A stretch of DNA of 64,000 bases from the NCBI GenBank assembly GCA_950097015.1, contig CATNEN010000001.1, positions 7,125,001 through 7,189,000 of the forward strand. The letters are read 5' to 3'. Shown here in pieces: positions 26,701 through 38,700 of this stretch. Positions within the stretch are counted from its first letter, which is position 1; every line of letters begins with the position of its first letter. Origin of the DNA: Macrostomum hystrix. Taxonomy: Eukaryota > Platyhelminthes > Macrostomidae. A model generated the notes under the pieces. The model saw only the letters and a list, made by a program, of their open reading frames with translations, was not told the origin of the DNA and made no database searches. A program made the translations under genes and the position numbers.

Positions 26701-29700
26701 AATTGCACACATTAGAAGTTCCAAATGCTACTGCGCCTCATTTAGAATCAAATTATAAGTACACTGCTACCTACTTCAAAGCTAAAATGTATAGTATCTT
26801 AAATGTATAGTATCTTTGGAAGACATTCAACACCACTTCTTGTCGTATACAAAGTTTTAAATACATATATGTTCTGTATTATTGGATCTATAGCCCTTAC
26901 CGATTGAAACCCCCCATTACTCTAATCCAGATGAAGAATGCGTACTATCTATGACGGTGCCCACTGTTGCGCCACAGACTCTGCAGCAGGCGCAGAGTGT
27001 TTTCCCGTCCTGCATTTGCGGTGCAGTGGTACCAATTATTCACCTGCTTGATGACTATGAAGTGAACGGTGATGGGATAGCTGGTGAGAGCTTGGTTACT
27101 CCTCAAAAATTCTTTCTTGTTAAGCATTGAAGCTAATTTGGATCAAATTTCTGCTTAATTTTTTACAAATTGCACAATTTAAGTGTCCCAAATTGCTCGT
27201 CAAGTCATTTGGAGTAGTCTGGTCGAAGATCCAAATTTATTTCTGCGCTATTTCCTGGAAAAGCTGACGCGGATGCATAAAAAGGTAGGTCTTATTCCTT
27301 GGTTGTTTTGCTTTTAATGCATCAGTAAAGTAAAGCTTCCTCTAAAAACTCTTTAAAACTCTTCATTTGTTTTGACTGTCGCACTAACATGCCTTGCACA
27401 AATGCAGTCTTTTATGTATGTAAATAGAAATTTAATCCAGCCTCTTACATTGCATAAGCTTTACAACGCTATTTTGTTTCTAGTGACAATTTTATTTATT
27501 CGTATTTTTCTGTTTGAAGTATATTTAAGGAGAAATCAAGCCTTTAACTCAAGTCTCGTTTCAGTATCAGTCTATACTACTGCATTTTATTTACAATAAG
27601 TTCGATCCCGCAACACTTAATTTAACAATTTTTTTATTTAGAACGCTTTTACGCAAATGAGACAGGTAAGTTATTTCTAAAAGCAACACAAAGAACATGT
27701 ATAAATATATTTATATAAAAATCCAAAGCATACTTTCTGCATAGTCATTCATATTAGTACTTATTAAACTTGGATATCAAACCAAATCAAATTTGTTTAT
27801 AGTACCCCCACATCCACCCCCTAAAAGAGCACGAATTCTATTAAATATGTCTTAAAACGTATGACAAGACTCCAACTAATCAAATATAGTCATCGCAATC
27901 CTTTGACACAGGCAAGAACTTATCTTCGCAACATATTCATATTCCTATTAATCTTATGCTTTTTTGTTGTTCACCAACATTTCTTCTTGCAACAACTATT
28001 GCAGCTCTCTTTTATTCTGTTAGATCATGTTTTGCTCTTAACTTTCGCGTCACATCTTGAACTTGACCTTTTAATGTTTAACTCCGAAAATGAGAATGCA
28101 CTCGCCCTGGTATTCTTGACAAAAATATAGCTTAGAACTAGTTACGAGATTTTAAAAGTAACGCTTGGAAAAATATTTTTATATAATTATTTTATCATTG
28201 AATTAAAACCCAAATTTTCACTTAACTAAAATTTAAAATCCATTCGCGAGCCTCCTGAATGACCCAATCTTGTTTTAGCAAATCGCCGCGCCTCTCAAGC
28301 AACTGCTTCCTTTGACCGAAGAGGTTAGAGGGTGCATTCTCAAACGCTCGCTGAAATTTCCTTTTTTCCTAATATTTCCATTGTACCCGAAAAAAATATT
28401 TAGGAATTGTAAGGAAATTGTTTCTAATTCTTTTAGAAACATCTTTTTCATGTTTTCCTTTTAAAGCCTCCCAATGCATCAGTCATCTGTGCGCATATAG
28501 ACTCTTGTGCGCATATAGACTAGCTGACAAATCAGAAAATCACGCTTCTTTTTTAAAATCGATCTTGTGTACAAAACTAGCGGATTAATCTGTCAGATCA
28601 ATGAACTAATTTTTGCACGTGCATTATACGATGTATCATCCAATATTTAAGGAAACCAAGAGTATCTTCATCAACGAGAGAATGATAATGTCTTAACTAT
28701 AAACTTTCTTGATGCATGTTGAAGTAAAATTTAGATTTACCAGGATTCAAAGTTTGTAACTTGTTTTCAACGTTCAACGAATAATATTTTTTCGAATCCC
28801 TCTAGCTATTTTTTCTTTAATGATTTAAAAACTTAGCTGCATTTTCATGGCTTCCTAGATACGTCGCTCTGCAACACTAGGAGATAGCCTTAAGCTAGCT
28901 TAATTGTATGTAATATTTTAAGTATGTCGTTATCAATCCTTCTTTACATTACACTGACCCTTATTGCTAAAATTTTCTTGAATTTTCTGTACGACTTTCT
29001 TATTTTTGCGACTCATGCAGAACCACTTTAATGCGATTGTTTGCAGGAGGAGTTGATCTTCGTCCTACGCAAGCTGATTGTTCGACTTACTGATTTACCG
29101 CCACAAGCTGCTCACGCAATGTTTAACTATATTGTGAGTAACGGATTTTATGATATCTTCAGCTCTCTTAACGGTTTATGCAACACAAAATTGAATAGCG
29201 AAATATTTCAGAAGTCATTTTCGTCTCTTTTTCTAGCAATTAGATAACATGGCTTGTTTATTTTCTTGCACAAAATGTCTTATTCTTATATTTTTGTTAA
29301 GATAATACATATTCATAACATCAAATTGTATTTTTAAGGTAGATAAAAATCTATAAGCTTCTAGAAGCACAGTCAAGGCCTCTAAGTGACAGAATAATCC
29401 CTCAAAATGTTATTTATTATTCTCAATTTTTAGCTTGGCTACGTGATGTTTTATGTCAGAACACCATCAGAAGGTGGTCAAGAAGCGATTGCTGGAGCAC
29501 TATCATTGCTTTGGCACATTGTTCCATTTGTTCAGGGCATCCAATTGAAAGATCTAAAACAAACACTGCGAAAGGAGCAGTGTGATGTAAGTTTGATGTC
29601 AATTATTTTGTGGCACTCAGAGTTAATATGTTGCACTTAAACGTCAATCTTAATGATAAAACGTAAATTTCTCTTTGGCAGCCCATGTTGATGATTACTG

Positions 29701-32700
29701 CTAACGTTCCTAGCGCTAAAAAAATAATCGTCAATGGACCGGACCTTTCTAGCGTCCCAAACTGCTACATTATCCAGGAGGTAAGATATCGGACTTTTTA
29801 TAGTCGACCCCAATATAGATCCTTTTATGAACTCATACAAGCTCTGAAGCACACTGAAATGGCGAATTCTGACCTATATAAAGGATACGAGATTTCAAGA
29901 CATTCTAAAGGACAGCCTGGAATTCTTTCGCATCGAGGACGATCAAGAATCCTACTTTTTGTGCGACACAAAATCACGTAAGCTTCTGAACTCAAACTTT
30001 TTCTCGTATGCATCTTTCCTTTAACTATCAGGTTTACTTTTGCTACTGGTTCTTTTTGCGCCTGCCGTTTAACTAAATTTATATACTTTTTCTCACCAAC
30101 TAACATACACCTTTATTCAAATATTTACATTTACGCTGAGAAAACTTACTAAATAAGAGGCTAATATTTTTTCGAGATCCTAATTGCACCTAGACTCCAA
30201 TATTTATAGAATTGAATTTATTTTTTATTACTAAAATTCTATTCAACTGGCTGCCTTTCCTTTGGCTAAATACCATTTTCTATGTCATCAAAAGCAGTTT
30301 TTTATGTATAAAAAACTTCAGTTTTATAAGAAATGAATTTATAAATAAAATTATAAACATTAAATTTAACCTCTTTTAGTGATTGTCAGATAATTTTTTT
30401 TACAAATGATTAGAAAACGTGCTATTTACAAAGGGGAAATCCGTTTAGAATTTAGGGACCCGAGTATTACTTACCTAAAAACGTCCTTTTCTATTGTTTT
30501 CTTGCTATCACATAAAGCATTTGTGTAATAAATTACACTTTATTATATTTTCCTTAATGGTGTGATGTTTATCTGTGCTACTCTTTTATAGTTTTTAGGA
30601 AAGCAAGCATGCAGATTTTTATTGACTAGTAGACCACTTGTGAAATCGATGAGAATAGGTAATACACAACGATGAATAAACGATCTTAACTAGTTTAAAA
30701 CAGAATAGTGTATTAAAAGAAAAAAGCACAGCAAAAAATAACAATACTCATCTAACATAATTCTGTACCTCGTCTGCCAGCATCTGACACCCACAGTACC
30801 GTGTTTGTGATCTGCAGTGAGTTATGAAACATTATGTCCGCATTATGTGCAATAGCAGCTTCACGATGTAGTCACAGAACGTCTGTGACTTTAGACAGTT
30901 ACAAATATGCGTTCTGTGTGCCTTACTATTTACCATGCTGCAGTTCACCAGTGCAGATTTTGCGACACTAAACCTTTTTTTATAAGATTGCACATTCAAT
31001 TATAATAAAAATATCAAAAGTAAAAGTTATGCATAATTATAGTATGCAGTATTTTGTTGCATCAAATATTTCATATAGATCAGCAATATTACCTTTTGGA
31101 ACTTCAGAAGCTTTCTATTTATAAATTGATGTAGAGGTAATGATTTTCTTTAAGTTTTCCAGTTCAACTAGTTCAACAAAAATAGTTTTAAAAAGGTTTC
31201 AAAATGAAATTTCTTCGAATAAATAGTCATAGATGGTTAATTTGCATCAGAAGTTCGAAAAAATATTATTATCTATGTATGAATAGCAGCAGCTGTTTAA
31301 AAATAACTCGAAACAATTAGTTTTTTATTACAAAAAAATCACAAATTATGCATCTACTAAAGCTTTTTTAGGCTCTGACTAGCGCGAAATATAGAACGTA
31401 GTAGTCAGAAATGCACGTATTGCCCTTCTGCGCATTTTTGTCAATTCCCGTTACATTTTCGCACTTTTAACTAAGAAAAGCAATCGAATAGCCCATATTT
31501 TTTATCTAAATCACTGAAGTATCTATTAATTTCATAGAAATTGACATTACAGACATCTTTGGGAAATATTTCTGCTAGATTATTTTTCAATCTAGTAGTC
31601 AAATCCAACACTTTAGTTGTGCAAACTTATACGGGTGTGCAGGACTCAGCAGGAGAGATATTTTAAGAAAACTGCTAATCAGTTAGAATAGCTTCTGGTT
31701 GCATTTTGTTTATGTACGTATATATAACTTCTTTTTAAAAACTTACACAATTTTTTACGCAAATATATCTATCGTTAGCTATTTTAATCTAGATACTCGT
31801 AAAAAGCAAGAAAGCAATGTGGATACAAAATTAATGCCAACAGCACTTTGAGTGTGCAATTGTTTAAATTATCAGCAAGTCTATTCTTCAAACTTAAGAT
31901 TATATTTTGGGTAAAATCTGGCCCTCTGTGTCCAAATTACATAATTTTCGTATTTCTTAGTTATTCCGCTTTTCGTTACTAACACAAGCAGTATTTTGCA
32001 CTTTTTATTTGGAACCGTTTTAAAAAACGTTTATTTATCATCGTTTTTTCTATACACTGCAAGTTCGCAAGAAAAATGGCTTCTGTAAGTAGCAGTCCTA
32101 ATCACTGCAGTCTGCCTTTGTTCTTACCCATTGTGGTGAAACATCAAACACTAATTAACCCACAGCTGTGTTTTCAAAATGTCTCACATTTCGAGCGGTT
32201 TTGATATGTGTGATTTTTTTCTGTTTGATTATTGCTTCTGTTAAAAAATGTTTATGATTTTGAATATTTTGACCAGTATTATTTATTTTTTTTAATGAAA
32301 TTACCACATATAATGTTTATATTAATAGGCTTTAGTTAAAGAGATGATTCAATGTATGAAAATGTTCAAGTCACCTGAGATTATCAAAAATAATGTAAAT
32401 GTCGATTTTTTCGACGCAACAACTTGCAATGTAAGGTTGTCCAGCTAGATTTAATAATCCCTTCAAATATAATTTATAAATATAAGCCATAGCATTAAGG
32501 GCATGAAATATTTGCCAGAAGGGGGGAAATTGGATATTTATAGTAACAATATACCGCTTCAAACAAACCCGGCTGAGCTTTCTGGTTTCGGTCCAACAAA
32601 GCATTCGCTAAGGTTGTGTCGCATTGTGTTTTTGCAATATTTTAATATATTACTTTAAAGTATTTGCAGCTTTCAAAACATAATAAATATTAAGTCTAGC

Positions 32701-35700
32701 TCATTGATAAAAGTTTGTATTTATTACACTCGATTCTAGCGCCGCAACGCAAATATGCATTTTCATTTCAAAACACGTCTTATAGCTTCTAAGGTCACCG
32801 CTACAATCACACTTGCTTAAATTGCGTATTTTTAGAGTGACTTACCTAAATAATTAGTTGTTCTTATTTCTGGATAACTTAGATTGATCTTAAATTCTAA
32901 GAATGATTAGACTATGCGTTTAAAGTATTTTGTGAACTGCACTTTTTAATTTTGAATATGAATAGTATATTCGTTATTAAATTATGATCAAAATGGAATC
33001 TTAACTAACCGTTACTCAGTAGAGTTTGGCAATCTATCAAATTAAAAAACATCAAATCAAAATCAAATTACTCTTTGCTTACTTACAACTCAGAAAAAAG
33101 CAATAAATTATTTATTCCTGATTGTACAGTTTAGAACAAGTTAAATCTTTAAACGCTCTAGACGATCGAGTATGTGAAATCTTGAGTATTTTGCAATACT
33201 ATTTTTCAGTTTGTCTGAGTAACTACTCGTACTTGTGTCTTCTTTTAGAAATGTTAGTAGACGATGACATTTTAACCTGGAATAAAAGTTCGAATGTGCA
33301 ACCAGGTGTTTTTTTTTAATATAAAGTTTAAATTTTTCTTAACACATTAAAACTTTCTTTTGTTCGCCCAAAACAACTTTTAGACCTAATGCACAATCTG
33401 ATGTACTACGTGCGCGATTTCTACTTCTTCAAGAGGAATCACATTCCGCACCTCAGCCTGGTGAAACGAGACCCCGAAGAAGCCTATGACCAGTTGCAGA
33501 AGCACGCTTTTACACTTAAGTTTGTCGAAATTGGCAAGATTTTGCTCACCTACTCAGTTCTAAAGCACACTTCTCCTGCACAGACTGCAAATCATGCCTA
33601 CTTTCTGCACGAGGAGTTGTCTAAACTGCCTTCTTTTCCGCGCAAGGCTCTAGAGACTGAGTTCTCACTATATAACGGCAAGACAGGAAGGGAGCTGCAG
33701 GGTCTTGACCTGATTCACAAGCTTTCTTGGAGCAAACTAGTTGGTCTAGTATTCTCAAAGATGAACCCGACCTTCCCATGGGGCTCAGACATTGGCCTTT
33801 TCCTGAATGTCATTAACGGTACTTTTATCCTACACAATGAAGACGCGTCAATATTGCGCTACTGCCTAGCAACGTACATTAACTGCTGTATGCATTTCAA
33901 AACGATTTTTGCTACAACCGGCTACGTGTGGATCATCCCAACTATTCTTCGCGTATACAACCTTAGTCAGAAGAATTATCTCATTACTCATGCGATTGAG
34001 TGCGCCTGCAAGCAGTTCTTTATTTTGCATCGTACACCATTCATTCTGCAACTCTTTGGGAGCATTGCGAGTAGTCTTGACCTGGACGCTAAGGAGTCAA
34101 GCCCTACGGAATTTTACAAAATCAAACCATTGAGTCTTTATCGTCTTCTTTGGTCTATTACAGAAGACACGCAAACCGATGCCCTCGATATTTTGTCGAT
34201 GGTACACGCTCCAAAACCACTAAAGCCAGTTGACTTCTGTTATTCTGACGATCCAAACAACTGGAATGTTCTCGAGGCTGTGAGCTTGTGTGTGACAGTC
34301 GTGTCCTACGCACCCGAGTCTGCTCGTGCAAAACAGATGATCTGCATCCTGCAAGCAACGTTTCCTTTCATTCTTCGGGACTTAAAGAAGATCGCCAAGC
34401 AGGCCGAGGATAGCAGCCAGCGAGACGATGGAAGCAAGGCCAAGGGCGGTAGTGAGCTTGGTATTCTGATGCAGCTTAGCACGGCTGTTCGACAGCTGTT
34501 ATGCAACACTGATCTGCTCGCAAAGAATGCTCGTGGCTTTGAAGGACCCACCGAAAAAACTTCAGCAATGCGCACTTCAAGTCAGGCACCAGTTTCGGTG
34601 GTGATGGAAGATCGCGATGAGTCACCGTTTAAGCGGATGGAAGAAGGTCGTTGTGGTCAGCCAAATCGCGATAGTGGCATCACTGCACACCCAGCAGGAG
34701 ATGACGACCGCGAACGACTTGATTACATCACACAGCGCGAGGCCTACCTAAACTTGACAACGGACTACTTTTTGACAGGTGTAACCTTGTTAGTAGACCA
34801 GTTTAAAGGTCAAGAACGAATCTCAGATCTCCTTGACGCCAAGTCTATCGTACGCGTGGTAGACGTTGCGATGAATTTGCTTAAGTTGGTACCCTGCGAT
34901 CCGCATTACCGATCCGAGCAGCGACCGCTCATTACATTCATCTGCAAGGTCTTGCCACGTATTGAATGGCAGCAAGAAGCTCTGAGGGTAACTCTTGTGT
35001 CAATATTGCGTAGATTTGACAAACTTTACCGCGAGATCGAGAAAAAGATGGCTAATTCAAACCGAAGAATGTTTAACTGGGACTGTCTTGCCAGCTTGTT
35101 GGACTCTGTATCCGACTGCCTCATGCGACACAGAGCCGTCCTGGCACCTGTCAATCATCTAAAGACGCTCACCAATATTTGCATTCGAGTTATCTTGTAC
35201 GACACAGCATCCATGCGCGACAGCAGCTCATCGCTTGGCATTCCGGGCAGCTCTCCAACTCATAATCGTGACGTATTCACCAGCACAGGTGTGCCTAGTC
35301 GATTTTCTAAGTCAGTGATTAAACTTGTTAGCCTGCTGATGAACAGTACAGATAGTGGTACCGTGTGCTCACTTGATACAATCTGCCACACTGACGCTCT
35401 CTTCTCGGCGAATAAAACGGCTGTCATGTTGGGCCAGCTTGTTCTTCCGTTGCTGCTTCGCTGTGCTCTACAGCCAGAGGGCCCGGCGCTCAGTCCTGCA
35501 AATCAGCGTTTCGCTCTCTCACTCATACTGAATGCACTAAATCCGCGTAGCATTAAGTCACAGCAGCCGCAAGCCACAACCAACCCAGCTGCTACTGTCG
35601 CTAGTTCAGTAGTCGGTGGAGGTGTTGGTGGATCTTCAACAAAACATCTTGGTGTATCTGAGCGACATAGCATAACATCAAGCGACAAATCATTTCGCGC

Positions 35701-38700
35701 ATCGTTACACTCTAGCGACGTGGTGCAACGTTTAGCTTTAATTGGCTTGAAGATCATGCTTGTTGCCTACTCCAGATTGATTCAGTTAGACTGTTATCGG
35801 GTCGCCAAAGCTATCACCGAAATACCTTACGGCGCTCACCTGTGGAAATTTGTTGACTTCCTAGTAACGAACCGGCCGCCAATTTACCCTCATCTTTTGC
35901 CTTATATTAAGTTCCGCATGATGCAGACCAGATGCGAAAGTCAGGCTGAGCACGCGCTTCAGGCTCTGGTTGGTCAAAGACTGGCTGGTGCAGGAGTACC
36001 CCCAAAGCGCTGCGTACACCATGTTCTACAAGATCTCGCAAGTGAGCTGCGTGCTGCCAAGGAGGAATCGGAGCCAGTGCGCCTGAGGACAGCGTCAAAT
36101 GCTTCTTCAATGCGCCCTACGGGTGCATCCTTCCGACGTGAGACGTCACTTAAGAGGAATCCGAGCCAGCGCATAACCGCCAAAGATGGGAGCCGGTGTC
36201 TGCAAAAGTATGCCAGCACTCAAAACCAAAATCAACAGGGATTGCCAGGTAAGAGTGCTTCATGTCTATACGGCACTATTACAGTCACAAATTACCTAAA
36301 ATAAAATTTTCTTTTTAGTAGTGCAGGTGATTTTGAAAATTTTTGGCTTGAACACAATACGCTTGTACAACAGCTACATATTACTTCAGTCATTCTTGGT
36401 AAAAATAGTTCATCTTTGTATTGAAAAAACATGGTTTTATGTACGAGCGTAATTTAGAATTTCTAGCAGTTAATGCAAATCGGGAATTTTAATGATCACC
36501 TAGCGGATATCGCGCGAACGAACGAAACCTGCTTGAACTAACAACTTTTAGTTCAAAATGTTAAATGTTTGACTGAAGTTTCGAATTAATTCCAAAGTAC
36601 TTACGAGAACAGGTAAACAAAATTATTATTATAAACTTAAAAGAAAAGTTTATTACTTAATTTTAGCCTTGGGATCCAGCAACAGTTCTTTACAAATAGT
36701 TAAAATGTTTGGCAAAAGTATTACTCGTACCTTATTTTACGGCAACTACTTCGTGAATAGCTACCTAATAATTAATTAATCTGCAAAGGTTTCCCCTAGG
36801 CGGTGAAACCACTTGCAGGGAATTTTTACTTGCAGGAAGCTGAAAAATGCTATCTTCACTAGGGTAGTAAATTTTTTATATGATGTTGCTTTGTGATGCT
36901 TTGATAGACATCAAAATGAAGCTCTTTATTTAAATTCCTTGGATATTGGAATAATGGACTAGTCACATTATATGAAAATGACAAATCGACTAACATTTTG
37001 ATTGCGCTCCTTTCGCAAACTTTTACAGCTATTATAATTGGTATGGTGTTATGAATCAAATAGTTCTGTGTTATTTAGACATAAAATATTATAGGCTATA
37101 ATGCGCGCTATGTATGGAAATAGTTTTCTGTTTGAATTTTTGTTCATTGAGTTCTATTTATCTGACGTTTGCCAAAAATGTAAAAGTGTTCGTCTCTGGT
37201 GTTATAGTAATACTATAAGTGTGATAATTTTCAATTTTTTATTATATTCAAAATAAAAACTATAGCCTTTGTCTTGTAATTTTTATTTACACACGTCCCG
37301 ATATGTTTTTCCACCTAAATTGATAAGACATGAATCAAAAGAAAGGTGGCTGGAGTTAACAACTGAGCATATTTAAGCTTCGATCTTAGTTCACCTAAAG
37401 TAATATTCTCTGACAAACAAAAAATAAAACATATAAGACATATCAAAATCATTTTTATGGAGCTAAAAAGCATAGAGTTAAAAAATAGGCGTGTTTACGA
37501 ATCGTATGAATCTGCTTTCATAACCTCTTTGTGTAAAAGTAGTGGATCAAACATATCGGATATTATTGGAAATTTGATCCCGCTCGTTAGAAAATCGCAG
37601 GGGTGCCTTGAAACTGAGGGATCGACACCACAGGCCTACCAGACCCATTGTCGTAAATAACTTTTTATTGAAGTTTTTGCAAACTTTCTTGAAGTTTCTT
37701 AAGCTTGTGTTTGTTTTCTTTTGCTAAAAACGATACGTATCTAGAAATTATCTTATCTAACTATATCTAGGTGTGTTTTTACATCAAACGATTGCAATTG
37801 CAGTGGAATTAATTGAGTACCAAAATATAACAAAGTCACAAGTAATGCACCTAAAATTCTGTTGAAAATTTTTTTGGCATGCTCGCATTTTGAATACGAT
37901 CAGAATTATGATGCGTGTAATAAAAATCATTTAGCATTTTGACATGATTCGTCATTTTTTTCGTGGCATGCAAAGCAGCAGCATAGACGAAACATCTCTT
38001 TGAAGTGCATTGTAAAAATCTAACCAAGTAACTATGTTTTCCCGTTTTGGCGCAAGCATAATAATTTTAGTAGATTGAATGTTTTCTGTTGGATTTTTCT
38101 GTTACAAATTTCAGTATTCTGGCTACACGCATTGAGAACTGGTAAATAGTAGAAATGCAAGACCTCATTTAAAGTGTAGTAGTATTCGATTTTCTAAATA
38201 TTATCCTTATCAATCAAGAAAGGCAAATATATTTTCTATTTAGAAACCATAGTTTTTATTCAAGATTTAGCATTTTTGCTCATTTAGTAACAGTAAATTT
38301 CCAGTAGTATTTTTATCGTTTTTGCTTAGCCCACCCGCTAAAACAAGAAGCGTCATTTCCTCCCACGTTTACTTAATTATCTGAGAACAAGTGCAAAATA
38401 CTTTCATCTTTTTATCCTTGTTGTAGAATCGAGTCAGGGACTACTAAAAGCTCCCTAGAGTATTTAGGGAGAGTATTTTCTAGAGTATTTAGTAGTCCAT
38501 GATTAGAGTTTTGTTAGATCTTACCATAATATTTCATCTTTAAGCACCATATTTAGGAGCCCTGTAGGAAAGTTTAATTTATGACTTCTAAAGTTTCAGA
38601 AATTGCGTAATGCAAAACTGAAAACACACGATTTTTGAGGAATGAATATCCTCAAATACTCATGAATATCTTCTGGCCTTTTAAAACAATACTTTTTCTT

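Noticed and set aside
33122-33319. Extra unc80 exon or small gene
   Set aside because: Flanking exons join directly in phase and reproduce the UNC80 sequence without it; composition is that of AT-rich intron.
37457-37660. Extra unc80 exon
   Set aside because: No acceptor/donor pair keeps the phase; joining 36248 to 38946 gives the expected sequence.
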